In this document: piece by piece, positions 31,701 to 45,400 of the stretch
Numbering within the stretch: position 1 is the first letter of the stretch
How the letters are laid out: each line of letters starts with the position of its first letter
Assembly (NCBI GenBank): GCA_000149265.1
Contig: CH001964.1
Span: 669,349 to 733,348 of the forward strand
DNA from: Ciona savignyi
Taxonomy: Eukaryota > Chordata > Ascidiacea > Phlebobranchia > Cionidae
Direction: 5' to 3'
Length of the DNA stretch: 64,000 nucleotides
The notes under the pieces: generated by a model
What the model was told of the DNA's origin: nothing
Database searches by the model: none
Seen by the model: the letters and a program-made list of their open reading frames with translations, nothing else
Program-made: the position numbers and the translations under genes

Positions 31701-32935
31701 TGTTTATATTCATGTTTATCCCCGTTAATAGAAGGGGTTTACTTACGGGTAATCCTCATATCACCTCGCGCCCATCGTCGGGTTACCTGAGCTATTGCAG
31801 TGTGTTGTGTATGATAGACACGTTCCTTCATTTTGGTAGAACCCACTAATCCGCTGGGTTCAGGCAATGTCCGTTAAGTACCTTTCCCAAGAACACAACC
31901 GAATAGTTAGCGGCCAGGTTCGAACCTGCAACCTTTCGGTTGAAAGGCGTCGCACTAAACCACCAGACTAACCGGTGACCACTGTATCAAACCGGTCGGA
32001 CTTTGTAATTCAGAATACATACTCCATTCACCATGCTTTTAATTCAAATTGGCTTTCTAAATTACAACTCCATTCGGATTAGTTTTATAAACAAAAAGTA
32101 TATTCGGATTGCTTATACCAATTTCATATCTACTGGGATTCATTCACATTTTAACTTTGCTTTGGCCATTCCCGCTTCAGTTATATAACGACAGACGACA
32201 GTCGACAGTATACTTAAGTTAATATACTGTATATGTATGTGTTCATATACCGCCCCATGCATAAATAACGGTCGTAGTGACGACTACGCCCAATAAAAAA
32301 ATATTTATGAATAGTATGTGTGTAAATCTAACATGCATAAATATTCTGTGTAAATGTGTGCATTGTTCACAGTGACGCCGCACTATGCGAATTGCGTGGA
32401 AAAGCAGTGTAAGAGCTGTGCTGAATGCGACCAGTGCGTGGAGATGTGCAACACTGGTAAGCAGAGCTGTTGTGTTTTAGTAAATAAAACGATAGGCTAG
32501 TTGAAAATAAGATATTCATGTGTTTATCCTATGAAATGCGAAGACGCAAGGGAGCGTTAGCACGGAGGCAATCGTCAGATTAATTTACGTACGCCGTCCG
32601 GTCATCGACGCTATCGTGGGATAATGTGTTTGATTAAGACGTTGCAGAACTTATTAATTCCGTTGGGTTAGCCTGAAAATTCTAGCAGTAGGACGAGGTG
32701 ATCTTACGATGATCCTTGCGAAAACGCTCCTTTTGGTAATAGCGAGATAATCTGATGATTGCCCGTGTGGTAACGTTTTCACACACGCGGTGTAAAACAT
32801 TAATATCCTGTCATTTAAACGCGATACGACACGACAGATGTACGATACGACACGACAGATGTACCACAATTTATTATTTTTATAGGTTCAACAAATTTCC
32901 CTAATCCGTGTCGCTGCATTATGAAGCCTGAATAG
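28711..32935 (+). CDS. Secreted cysteine-rich protein with repeated C-x2-C-x3-C exon ends
   Basis: Six exons: 28711-28762, 29953-30084, 30833-30985, 31502-31642, 32373-32456, 32886-32935; about 203 residues. Exon 1 encodes a signal peptide (KVCLFAVLMVLICDSHG). Exons 2-5 each encode one Cys-rich module, and every intron is in phase 1, so modules can be shuffled. Module ends are CLDCLSAAC, CKHCLRHC, CGLCRQIC and CDQCVEMC. Exon 3 in particular (Met three residues before the final CxxCxxxC) recalls ShKT-type small Cys domains, but spacing is not a clean match, so I give no family. The exon 2 donor is uncertain: by analogy the exon should end one codon later, which would need one G fewer at 30087-30089. 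If exon 2 is not spliced, the frame ends at 30148. Confidence 0.6.
28925..29920 (-). repeat. SINE family 1 copy split by a 19-bp satellite
   Basis: The 3' part of a minus-strand SINE (28925-29105) and its tRNA-like head (29860-29920, TGCAACCCTTCGACTCAAAGG) flank the 19-bp array. The array must have expanded inside the SINE. It lies in intron 1 of the Cys-rich gene. Confidence 0.8.
29117..29855. repeat. 19-bp satellite, about 39 copies
   Basis: Unit TAATGTATAGTGCCACACG with two main variants (TATAATG for TATAGTG, and CACAAG for CACACG). Because 19 is one more than a multiple of three and the unit has no stop on the minus strand, all three minus-strand frames stay open for 260-300 codons. These are not genes. 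Confidence 0.95.
30150..30475 (+). repeat. Retroposon family 3 copy
   Basis: Landmarks ACGTGTTTTAACGACTGTTCG, GGCGTGATTTGCTTCATTTGCC and a terminal AATAAATAAACTAAACTG. It directly follows exon 2 of the Cys-rich gene. Confidence 0.6.
31089..31465 (+). repeat. Tandem repeat, ~135-bp unit, about 2.8 copies
   Basis: GTGTGGATAATCAGACATGAC starts units near 31089, 31223 and 31361. Each continues with TTTAAACGA and TTAGATA blocks and a CAGGTGCACAGTAA segment. Lies between exons 3 and 4 of the Cys-rich gene. Confidence 0.8.
31705..31985 (-). repeat. SINE family 1, full length, minus strand
   Basis: The complement runs from a tRNA-like head with TTCGAACCTG to the GGGGATAAACATGAATATAA tail region. 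Intron 4 of the Cys-rich gene. Confidence 0.8.
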
Positions 32936-32939
32936 CCTT

Positions 32940-34640
32940 CCAAACCTTCATCGAATTATGGAAGAAAGATATTTTAACTCATGATTTCTTTGTCCCTAAC
33001 AAAATCAAATATTTACTACTCAGAAATTGTTGGTCAAATATAAAAACTGCAACATTATCTCGGAGGTAAATGCAAGAAACTCAACGGACAGCGCCTCAAA
33101 AATCTTTTAAAGTCCTGCCGATCTTTACAAAACCCACCAAGCTATTCGGTTGGACTATTTATTTTTAAGTTGTTAGTTTCGAACACGCAACCCTGTTAAT
33201 GATGGTCCAAACGCGTTGCCATAAGATGCTAATATGACTTGCAATCAAGGGCTTAGTGACCCGGTGGTACTTTTATTTAAACGTCGCCTTTGTGCGTGGC
33301 CTTTCAACCGAACGGTTGCAGGTACGAAACTGGTCGCTATTTGGTTGTGTCCTTGGACAAGGCACTTAACGGACATTGCCTGAACCCAGCGGATCAATGG
33401 GTTCTGCTAAATTGAAGGAACGTGTTTATCATACACAACACACTGCAATAGCTCCGGTAACCCGACGTACTCTGACGATTGCCCGTGTGTTCACCCCCTT
33501 GGTTTTCCCATTAACATAAATATTCCATCCTAAAAATATATCCTAAACAAGTCACTAAAATCCACTTTTAAGCGGCGAGATTTGTTGCGACCAGGGACAC
33601 AATAGTACAGAACAGTTGCCAACTATGAGCTAAATAGTGTTATTATAGATCCAGTGTGGTTTATTATTTCCAACAAGTGTGAAGATTTGTGTCTAAGGAA
33701 GCAAACAATCATCACTCAAGCTTTTCTAGACAATAGTAGTATCATTGGTGAACAAATTCTGCTGTATAACAGAATCAATGGTGAACAAATTAAGTGTTAA
33801 GAAACTGGTAATATAATATCAACACTTAATAGAAACCATTAACACAAAGGGTCAAGATAAAAAATAGAATTGCTGGACATTGATAAGTTAAGTTACCTTC
33901 CACTGAAGCCCATATATTCAAACTCCTTTTAAGTGCTGATTTTCTATGTCAGGATGACTTTAACCAAGTTAAGGGTACATTTATCAACCAATACGTCAAC
34001 CAAGCTAATATAGTGTCGTTTACGTTTTTTAAGTTATTGCAGAAGTTAGCCATTTGCAATGCCTGTACTAAAGAGTCTCATTAGAATTTTTGAAAAGCTT
34101 ATTGAAGTAAAAAGAACTTCAAAATCATGCCAACTTTGGAGTTTATGTAGTGAGCTATCCACGTAGACTCGTCCGAACTAATCCTACAGTTACTCAGAAC
34201 TGCAAAATGCTTGCAGCGGTCTCCGACATAGTTTCACACGGTCGAATTGGGACCTAATTAAGTTAAATGTAAATAATTTAATCTGACAACTTGGGAACCA
34301 ATAAGTTTCTGCTTGCAAAAACAAAGGTTATTAGATGGTATCAGATATACCAAAATGAGGCTAACAGGAAAACCGAGTTTAGCGTGTGCTTAAATGGATT
34401 TGTGGTGGTTAACAGGTTGTTTATACTCTCCAGTTCAAGTTATTTTTGTTTTCTAATTTAATTTCTATTTATTTCGATTTTAAGTATTTAACAAGAGAGC
34501 AAAGCTGCAAAAACAACATTTGCTGTAGTGACTCACAACTGCCCAAAAAAGTATTAAAAGCAGACGGCTCTTTTAAAGAAACAAATATACAATAATAGAA
34601 TCAAAACAAAACTTTTTAAAATTAACAAAATTCGACATAA
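32940..34640. other. Intergenic region between convergent genes; no gene seen
   Basis: Holds a full family-1 SINE on the plus strand (33245-33540) and a dispersed repeat at 34310-34430 related to 10410-10545. The rest is AT-rich sequence with no open frame over about 50 codons in a splice context. Confidence 0.5.
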
Positions 34641-34654
34641 TAAAGTATGTATAA

Positions 34655-34685
34655 CAGGCATGGGCAACACACGGCCCGGCGAGCC
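34655..34685 (+). repeat. Possible hAT/SPIN-like terminal sequence
   Basis: CAGGCATGGGCAACACACGG followed by CCCGGCGAGCCAC resembles the CAGNNNTGGGCAA termini of some hAT-type elements. No matching second end was found, so it is probably a fragment. Confidence 0.35.
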
Positions 34686-34716
34686 ACACTCCACCACGTC
34701 ACAAGACTATAAGCTA

Positions 34717-34722
34717 TTTATT
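34717..34722 (-). terminator. Candidate poly(A) signal of the PARP14-like gene
   Basis: AATAAA on the minus strand, about 290 bases past the stop codon at 35010-35012. Other AT-rich hexamers are nearby, so the choice is tentative. Confidence 0.35.
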
Positions 34723-35009
34723 TACAAGATGCTACCAATATACATATAAAAGTACAAAAATACACTTTACAAAATTAAAATCCACCATCATCAATTAGCA
34801 AGTAGGCTAATAATTATTTTTTTTAAACTGGGGTAAAATAAAAAAATAGAAAAGTATTATTAAGAAATATTCTAACAAAAAAATTGTCTAAAAATACACT
34901 CTAATCTACGATCGTTTAAAAATGTTGTAACTTGAAGAACACGATGTTTAAAAATAAACAAATGTTAAAATTAATTTTAAACCTCTTAATGAAACATGGT
35001 TAAATGGAG

Positions 35010-36451
35010 TTAAGAATAAGTCAAAACGTAATCAGGATAAACACTGGCGTCTTTAAACACAACAAACATTCCTGGATTACTCATATCGTTAACTACACTG
35101 TCATAAAGTTCGTTTTTAAATCCTCCTGGCTTTGTAGGAGCAGTTATCATTGAAGAGTCGCCCTGACAATACTCCCCAGTTATAACTTTTGCGAGAAACA
35201 TGGTACGGTAACCGTTCGTTCCAGGCGACGTAAATCCGTGCGAGTAGTTCGCATGGACTGCAAAGTACACTCCTTTTCCAAATCGAGTGGCTAAAAGAAA
35301 AGGGTTTGTGTCATCTTGGTAAAATTATTATGTAAAATCAGGTGTCTGGTTGCATGGCTTAGTTGGTGAGAATGTTGTCGGACTACATGCCGAATGGTTA
35401 TTTGATTAAAACCAGCGGTAAGCAGTCGTTTTTTTGGGCAAGGTAGCGTGGCCTGAACTCCAGGGATTATTAGGTTTAACTGAATAAACTTTCTGCTTCA
35501 TTAATACATATTCGCTCGACCAGTATTTAGGTTTTGGCAGTTTATAATTCGACGAATGCCCACGATTTGAGGTGTTACCCTGTGAAAGAAGGTACATACT
35601 TTTTATTCCAATCAATTTCTCATTTCTTACCGTTCTTTCCAGCATGGCTTCTATCGAAACCGTCTTTATAGATATTCGCACAAACATCGGTGCTGGTACC
35701 GTGAAACAATTCACGCGTGACTGGATTCTGCACGCCCGCTCGCGCCATTTTGTTTTTGACTTTTTCCTCTTGTGCCAAAAACTGCTTGTAGAGTGCTACA
35801 TTCTGAATTCGTTCCAACTGGAAAGGTTGATGAAAAAGTTGTAAGTTCGAAAATCCAAGGCTTAGTGCATGCTGAACAGGCTGTAGTTAGTTTAGCTTAG
35901 TTTAATTTTCACTCCTTTATTGCAATTACACAACAATGGCATAATTATTTTTAGTAAAGGATAAAACGGAAACACTACAACAGTGGTTTATATATTTTAA
36001 GTTGATATTCTTTTAATTATTTTTTTAAAAAGCGAAAAAGTAAAAAAAATAGGATTAATGGCACGGCAGTGATGTTAGTTGGGTTAGATCAGGGTAGGAT
36101 AGAATATCCACATTTTGTAACCTTAAACAAATTAGATAACTGACCAAGATTTTAATTGGATAGATTAAGGTAGGTATCAGGCCAATCTTAGCCATGAACA
36201 CTTTTTCCTGGTGGTATCCCTCCACAACATCGACTAAGATCAAACCAAACACAAAGTACTAATTCCAAGATATAAATGCGCAAATAGAATGATCAAATTA
36301 AGTATATTGTAACCTACTTTAGCCACGTTATTTATGAATGCTTTTCCAGATAAAAATTTTTGGAGAACGTCATAGTATTCTGTGCTGTTGGCATTTACTG
36401 GAAACTTCGCCCACGGCTGGTCTTGAAGATCCTCCCACGTTGGCGGTAAAA
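35010..36451 (-). other. PARP14-like: ADP-ribosyltransferase catalytic domain (exons 29-31)
   Basis: PPTWEDLQD leads to LERIQNVALYKQFLAQ, RELFHGTSTDVCANIYKDGF (catalytic His in the HGT motif), GKGVYFAVHANYS (Tyr in YFA) and AYRTMFLAKVITGEY-like strands (NGYRTMFLAKVITGEYCQGD). It ends SVYPDYVLTYS then TAA. No Glu is seen at the usual third triad position, which fits a mono-ADP-ribosyltransferase as in PARP14. I cannot place that residue with certainty without an alignment. The exon 29 donor is taken as GTAGGT because only that choice keeps frame. Confidence 0.88.
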
Positions 36452-39400
36452 CTACAGACAACCATTTTAGTTTAACTACAGAACACCATTTTAGTTTACT
36501 TGTACAACATCATTACAGTTTAACTACAGAACACAATTTAAGTTTAACTACAGAACACAATTTTAATTTAAGTTAGTGCTTTAGCTTTTAGTCAAAAGGG
36601 TGTAGGATCGAAACTGGTTGCTAGCTAGTTGGTTGTGTTTTTGTGCAAGACATTTATTACCTGAACCCATTAAATTATTGGGTTTATCAAACCTAAAACT
36701 GAAACAACGTCTTAATTAATTACAATACACCAAATAGTTGATAACACATAGATATCCTGGTGTATGAGATTACCTGTTTCCCCTTTAACGTTTCTGTTGA
36801 GCTTGACGGTCTGTCCAGTATTCTGATCATTCACTCGCATTTCGGAAAAATTAACATCATACACCTCTCTCCCACCTTGAAAATGGAAGGAAAGAGAAGT
36901 CTTGCCCTTTGGGTTTTTCTAAAGGAAAAAACAAAAGGAGGTAATAAATATTTGTATATGGAGTATAGAAATTTACCCAATCATAAAAATTTTCACACAA
37001 ATTAAACTTTAATAAGAACATCACCTGTCCATTTGTGCTAAAATTCTAAAGTTTCTACCTAACACGTTTCCACACAAATATACCTGGAAAGCATACCATC
37101 TAAGCCTACAACACACATTTAATAGAAAATCCTTCACAAACTCCAACCTTATATGCTTCCTCCAGCTTTAAATTGTCACTGATATAAAAATCCACTGTAT
37201 TGCCAGTATCTCCGCAAGACCACATTACCGACTCCGCGCATGTAAGTGCCTTCTGGAACTTCAACAAGATGTCCGATGCTTTTCCATATGCATCTTGGAC
37301 CTTATCTTTCATACCACTGAAGACCAGCCTTCTCAAATAACCGACAAAAAGTGTGTTATTCAGCTTAGTTTTTCGCCCCTTCATTATAGTAAACAAGAAT
37401 AGCACAGTTATTTATAGTCAAGGAGAGGGGATAAAACGGCAAAACTACAGTAGTTAAAACACGTCAATGAATACACACTGCTTTCCTATTCACAGGGACA
37501 AAACATGGAAGCCCTGTGATAACACATTATACCTCAAGTTGCAAAAATACAACACAAAGCTATATGACAATTAGTCGTATTTAAAACCATTTTTTGCTTC
37601 ATGCTCAGACATAATCGTGATTATTCTATCAAAATTTCTATCAAATGAGTTGCGATTTTACTATTTAATTACATATAAAGATTAAAGAAATAACAATTTA
37701 TACCTAAAAAATTTAATTAGGATAGGATAGGATATTCATGTTTATCCCCTTGAATGCAAAAACCAAGGGGGTTAACACACGGGCAATCGTCAGTTCACCT
37801 CGCGCCTACCGTCGGGATAAAGGAGCTATTGCAGTGTCTGCGTATGATGGACACGTTCCTTCAACTTGGTAGAACCCATCAATACTCTGGGTTCAGGTAA
37901 TGTCCGTTAAGTCCCTTGCCCAAGGACACAACCAACGAGCCAGCGACCAGTTTCGAACCTTCGGTTGAAAGGCGTCGTACTAAACCACCAGATTAACTGG
38001 TAATTACACCTTTATGTTAAAAACTAAATAACACACAGTTCTACTTACTTAGTTTGTGTTTTCTCGATTTTTACTTGAAACTTTCGCTGCAAATCCATAA
38101 TTTCTTGTTCTTCCAAGCTTGTTATGTCTGATATGATGTCATCGTCAATTGTCTTTTTCGTTGTCATGCTGCGTACGTGGTCGGTGATAGATTTCCATGC
38201 CTGGGTTAATCAACAAAAACAATTTAAACATATTAATAAGAGCGTCTATACGCAGCAAAAAGTTTGTGGGCTCGAATACCAACTGCTGGCAAGAAGCTTG
38301 ACCTTGGGCAAGATGCTTAGAGAACATTGTTTAAACTCAGTGGAATAATAGGTTCCACTAAACTAAAGCAACACCTTAAGCATATATAATACACTGCAAT
38401 TGCTCAGATAACCCGATGGTGGTCACGGTAATTATTATCTTCATAAATTGTTCTGCTTGTGTATTGACTGGTTAGTTCTGAGATCGTCAGCTGTCAGGTG
38501 TAAGATTGTTGGATCGAAACTTGCCACTAGCTTGTCGTTTGTGGCAAATAACTTGACATGGGTCGCCTAAAACCACTGGATTAATTGGTGGAAATAAAAT
38601 AGCAGCAATGTCTTGAACATAACACACTGCAATTTATAACAACCCTATGTTTTTTCATCCGCACTGTTAAACACTTCTGTATTTAGATTAGAAAAAGCAG
38701 AAACCGGAATTAAATCCAGAACCTTTCGTTTTCAACTTACAGTGATACAACACTATCGCCCATACCTTATCAATGTTGTGTTGTTGATTGGAACATATGA
38801 AAAGCGTGACTTGGTCAGACAAATCATCGTTTTTAACTGGACTTGCTGATTTGACGGTGAACACTGTAATGATATTAATTTGGAATCGATTTTTTTTAGA
38901 CTGACTTTTTTAAAAAAGTCTTTCTTAATTTTAAAAATATTCACAGTTAATTACAAAGAATAAAGTAGCAGAAAAACATTGTACCAATAGTACTTTAAAG
39001 AAGTAAATATAAATGTAAATAAAACCAACTAAATTTAAGCATGTATAAAACCAAGTACAAATAGTACAACATTTAAAAAAAATAGTTATAACAAAGTTGG
39101 TTGCAAACTGTGGCAGTTTCACTTGTAGTTTAATGATCTATAGGATAGGATAGAATATTCATGTTTATCTCCGTTAATGGAAAAACTAAGGGGGTTAACA
39201 CACGGGCAATCGTCACATCACCTCGCGCCCACCTTCGGGTTATCGGAGCTATTGCAGTGTGTTGTATATGATTCACACGTTCCTTCAATTTGATAGAACC
39301 CACTTATCCGGTGGCTTCAGGCAATGCACCTTAAGGGCCTTGCCCAAGGACACAACCGACTAGCTAGCGACCAGTTTCGTACCTGCAACCCTTCGGCTGA

Positions 39401-42400
39401 AAGGTGACGCACTAAACCATCAGACAAATCTTAATAAACAAACTCAGGAATATCTACTTTAACACAAAGTAACAACATACAACACAATTGGTATAGAAGC
39501 AAATATAAAAAATAAATAAGAATATCATTGAATATAAACCATTGTCACTTATTTCTTGTTAATCATATCAAAAGCCAGGATTTAAATAAGAAATTACATT
39601 TGCAACCTAACTGTGGGCATTAGTTAATGTCAACCATGGTTAATTCTTTATTACACTTTTTCTACCTCCTAAGACAAAAAATAGTTAAAGGAATGTCTTA
39701 ATCATACACAAGACATCGTAATAGCTCTGCTTACCCGACAGTGGGCATGAGATGATCTGATAATTGTGTGTTAATGCCCCTTGTTAATGTGTTTTTCCAT
39801 TAAAGGTATAAACAAGAATATCCTATCCTAAATACACATTCTGTAAAAGCTTTATCCACTCAACTGTGGAAAGTATAACGTATTCATGAATATGATTCAG
39901 ATATTCCTTATTCCTAATTTGGTATAACCCATCACTCTACTGGGTTCAAGCAATGTCTGTTAAGTGCCTAGCGTAAGGACAAAACCAACTAGCTAACGAC
40001 TAGTTTCAAACTAGCAATCTTTCGACTAAAAGGCGACACACTAACCCACCGTGCTAATCGGTCGACTAAACATCTGCTTTATGATTTAACTTCAATTCCG
40101 CCAAAAAGGACTAAACACACTTTGCAGTCCCTCTCAATATGTAATGCCATAATTTAATCTAAATTTCTCAAGATATAAGTGACAACAGTCCTTTGCAATG
40201 CAATTCGTTATGCAATGACTTTCAATATAAAATGCATGGGAAAAAAACATAAGTATTCTGTTTTCAACTATTCCAAGTCCCTTACCTCTGACAGGGGAAG
40301 AAACAGTTGCCCTTTGCTGTAATGAGCTTGATGGAAACTCCTGTTGGAAATCAGGCAACATAATGTGCTGGAACACAACAATGTTGATTTGTTGAAGATT
40401 TCCATGTCTCTGGCGGCTGTATTTGTATGTATCGATGGCTGAGCTAAAGCTTCTGGCGATATCTGCACTTGGTATCCCAACATTGCCTGAAGTAAGATAT
40501 GTGTCACTTCTTTAAAAAGTATTAATTAAACGAACATCAACTTAAAAAAAATTAAATGAAAACAATTCAAGTAAATATACATTGCAGCCATTAAACCAGG
40601 ATCACAATAAACCTTATCTTTTTTCATTGAATCATAATAATCCACTGTATGAAGTTCATACTGCCTTGTCTAATTACTCAATAGACTAATCTGTGCTAAT
40701 TTTAAACCAACAGACACATTTCACTCAACACATATCTGACATTTTCTTAAAAGTCTACTGATGATAACCGCACATAAATCCATTAATATGGACTTCTCCC
40801 CCTGTCAGGATAGAAATTACATATCAATCCATTAGATAACACTTAGCCTATATAGCTAAATGCACCATTCGAAGTAAAACTATAAGGTACCCTCATATTT
40901 TCTAACATCTCTTCATGAATTTATGTAAATTTACATCATTCACTAGAACACAGGCAACCAGCACACAAAATTGCTTAAAACTTTTCCAAAAATTTTTTGG
41001 GTTTAGCGGCACCGTCTAATTTTACCTGATTTTAATAATTTATGGCTTGTTTTTTAGACGTGTTCTAACGACTGTCGTTTTGCCGTTTTTTCCCGTTTTT
41101 CAATTTTTTTCAAAAATCTTAATTTATGTTTTCATCGTGGAAACAAAAAATAAACTAAACTAACTAAACTAATTATTAGTTATAGAATAAAAAGTTTACC
41201 TCCGATAGCTGGAATTGACAAAGTTCTCACACCAGCACTATCTGCTTGTTTGAAAATAGAAACCAATTCCCGTGTTAATTGGTTCTGGTCATTGCCACTT
41301 ACGATGCAAAATATGTATTTAAACAGTGGTGACCCCGACGCCATTATAAAGTTGTTCCCACGCGCAACTGGGTTAAGGATGTTGGTTTGTAGAGCTGGTC
41401 CACATTTGGCCAGTAGAGTCTGAGCCACTTGACCTGCTAATGGATAGATAGGATAGCATATTTATGTTCTTTGTTTAAATGGCTTCTTTGTGGCAGGCGG
41501 TAGGAATGCATATTCATGTTTATCCTTATTAATCGAAAAACAGAGAAGGCGTTGACACTCAGATTTACCTGACCCACTGTCGGGTTGCTGGATTTATTAA
41601 AGTAAATAGAATAGGATAGCATATTCATGTTTTTCCTTGTGAATTGGAAAACGAATAAGGCGTTAAAACAGGCAATCGTCAGATTACCTCACCCACCGTC
41701 GGGTTACTGGAGCAATTGCACCATGTTGTGTATGTTTCAGATCGTTCCTTTAATTTGGTAGAACCCATTATTTTAGTAGGTTTAGTGTTTAACTGCCTTG
41801 CCCAAAGACACAACAATCAGCTAGCGACCCGTTTTGAATCTGCAACCCTTTGGCGGAAAGGCAACGCACTAACCCACCAAGCTAATCCGTCAGATGTTCT
41901 TGTTTATTAAACAAACAAAATTAATTTTATTTTCTTGTTTTTTTCATTAAATAAACAAAACTTACCTGTGAGGTCATAATTGACGTCAGTTGGTATGACG
42001 ATTGCTTCGGAATTTTCAGCAGTGATGTCACCTTGTTTTACATTTACAGTAACTGTCCCAACTTTGGAGCTTTGAATTGTTTGTTGACTTTTAAATTCAT
42101 TTTGAAACGACTGTGTGTAGATAAATTTAGTTAAGTTGTAAATATCACACTTTAGTACTGCTTTTGTATTACCAGTGTAGCTATCACACTTTTGTACTAG
42201 ATGGAAGGGTACAGTTGAATTAGGAAGTTTGGTAATATTTCACAAATATAAATCTGGTGTGTGTATCATGGTTTATTTGTGTCGAAAAGTGTATGTTAGG
42301 GATTTTGTAAATGTGGCACAGATGGACAAGTGGTTTGCTTATCAAGGTTGATTTGATTTGAAATATGTATGGAAGGGACTTTGAGTATGTGGCACAGATG

Positions 42401-45400
42401 GACATGTGGTGTGCTTATTAAAGAGTTGTTACTATGAATGTTTATTTGTTTAGAATTATGAGTGGTGGGAAGTTTGGTAGAAAAATGTAACAAAGACTTA
42501 CCCAATTGTGTGGGTTCCCAGGATAAAGTACAATTGTAACCGTCTTCAAACTTCTTGGAGTAAAGGCATTAATGGCATGATGCATCCAACGTGCTACACT
42601 GTTCCCTGGGTATTTGAATCCCCCTGTGCCCAAAGTCGGGAAAGCAATCGAAGTATAACCAGCATTGTCGGCTTTTTGCAGGCAAGTGGTGACCCCGTCC
42701 ACTAAATGCTTTTTCGAAAGGCTGTGAGTGGAGTTGTTGTAATATGATAGCATGATATGGTAGATCTCTTGGCAGCTTAATTGGTATCCAGTGGTCTCTT
42801 GCACATCACCCAATTGCAGGTTCAAGCATAGAGCAATCTGTTGCATGGTTGTCTATGGGAAATAAAAAAGAACAAATTACTAAAAGTGGTTTCGAGCAAC
42901 AACCACTGGGGCTGGAAAAAGACACAACCAACTGGATAGAGGTTGGTTTTAAACCCAAGACATTTCGGTATAAGATCCAATGTGCTAAGTATGAGTTAAC
43001 CAGTTCTATTAGTGGTGACTCTCTATTTTCCAACCCTTGTTTTATAGCTTGGTGTTCTAGTAGAGGTGGCGTACAAATAGGTTTTACGGTAATTTGCACA
43101 AATAAACTAGTAATGCATCTAAATGCTATACTGAAAGTTATATTGCAGTGATGTAAAAAGCTACCTGAAGTTGGTGTCCGGCAACTTGCAATAAAGACTT
43201 TGTGACAGTTGACCCAGATCCCTTTGCAAACTTTTGTGGACTTGTCGCTGTGACTATCACATCAACCTAGTTGTCAAGCAATTGTTTGGATAGGATATTC
43301 ATGTTTATTACCGTGAATGGGAAAACCAAAGGGCTTAACACACAGACAATCGTCAGATCACCTTGCACCCACCGTGGGGGTACCGGAGCTATTGCAGTTT
43401 GTTTTTGTATGATGAGTCATTCCGTTAATTTGGTTGAACCAATTAATCTACTGGATATAGAAATATCCGTTAGGTGAGTTGCCTAAGGACACAACCGACT
43501 AACTAACAATTTTAAAACTGTAACACATCGCTTAAAAGGCAGACCATTCACCTACCAAGCTATCTGGTCGGACACAGGAAACTTACCATCTGATTAGCCA
43601 AATCTCCTTGAACAAAATTAACCATCAATTTGTTTGTAACTGATACAGGTATCTGAAATGTGAATTTTCGTGATATTTGTTAATTTTTAATAAATTGAAC
43701 AACTTTCAAAAAACCATTGAATACTTTCATATAGTTTTTATTTTCAAAGGTTTAATATAATTTATTTTAATGTTGTGCTTACAATAATATAATAGTGATC
43801 ATGATAGAAATGTTTTTTCACTTAGTCCGGCCGGTTTTACTGGTTTATTGCGTCGCCTTTTAGCTGAGGGTAGCAGGTACGATACTGGTCGCTAACTTGT
43901 TGATTGTGTTCTTGAGCTAGGCACTTTACGGACATGCCATAGTTAGATTACTATATAAATAAAATACTACTCACGACTGTAGTTTTGCCATTTAATCCTG
44001 CCTCCTTAACTTAAAATAATTATGCCATTCTTCTTTAGTGTAATAAACGAGCTAAAAAAGTTATAATTGCTTTACCTTGGCTGGTATTGGTTGCATGACA
44101 AAAGAGCTTTGTGCAACTCTTGAACCTGACTGCAGTGTTTTCAGCGTGTTTTCAAAACCATTCAAGACATCAGTGTGTGAATTTTCCACCAAACACACCT
44201 AAAACAATGGCTGTATAATTAAAAATTATATGTAACCCAAAATTATAATAATCACCATAGGGTGGAAATCATTTTAAAAAAATTTTTAAGTTTATTTTTT
44301 ATTTTCACTCGCTGGAGTTAAAAACAACCCCTCTATGAACCCACTTGTTTAATAGATGATGTTCCAACATTGAAATGGTCGACGATGGTTTCAATGATCA
44401 ATCTTGTGCACAACACAGGGTCTCCACCAAATACCCCACAACTAATCGCTGGTATTGCTAACGATGTTAAGTGGTGACTTTCAGCTTGCTTTAAAGTCTC
44501 ATAAACACAGAACGTAAGATGCTGTTCGAAATTTGAGCTTGAAATCCATCTGAATACAGCGCAAATGTTTTTTTATTCTTAAAAGTACTTAAAACTCATG
44601 TGGGTTGAAAAAACTCATCAGGGTTTCGTTTTTAGTTTTTTTGTTTCCATTATACAAAAAATAGAACAGGACCTTGTATAAAGAATTGAAATATTGAAAA
44701 ATACGACAAAAACAGTTGTAAAACCCTGTCAATAAAACTCGTCAAATATTTAAAATAATTATTTATTATAAGTATAACCAGATATGACCGTCAAAAGCCA
44801 GCATCCGTCTTGGCAGAGTTAAAGCCAGGCGTCAACATAGTTAAAGCCAGGCGACTTAGCATAGTTAAAGCCAGGCGTCTTAGCATAGTTAAAGCCATGC
44901 GCCTAAGCATAGTTAAAGCCAGACGTCAGCATAGTTAAAGCCAGGCGTCAACATAGTTAAAGCCAGGCGTCTTAGCATAGTTAAAGCCAGGCGTAAGCAT
45001 AGTTGAAGCCAGGCGTCACCTAGTTAAAGCCAGACGTCAGCATAGTTATAGCCAGGCGTCAACATAGTTAAAGCCATGCGTCACGCAGTTAAAGCCATGC
45101 GTCACGTACTTGAAGCCAGGCGTCTTAGCATAGTTAAAGCCAGGCGTCTTAGCATAGTTAAAGCCAGACGTCAGCATAGATAAAGCCAGGCGTCAGCATA
45201 GTTAAAACCATGCGTCACGTACTTAAAGCCAGGCGTCTTAGCATAGTTAAAGCCAGACGTCAGCATAGTTAAAGCCAGACGTCAGCATAGTTAAAGCCAG
45301 GCGTCAACATAGTTAAAGCCAGGCGTCAGCATAGTTAAAGCCAGGCGTCAACATAGTTAAAGCCAGGCGTCTTAGCATAGTTAAAGCCAGGCGTAAGCAT

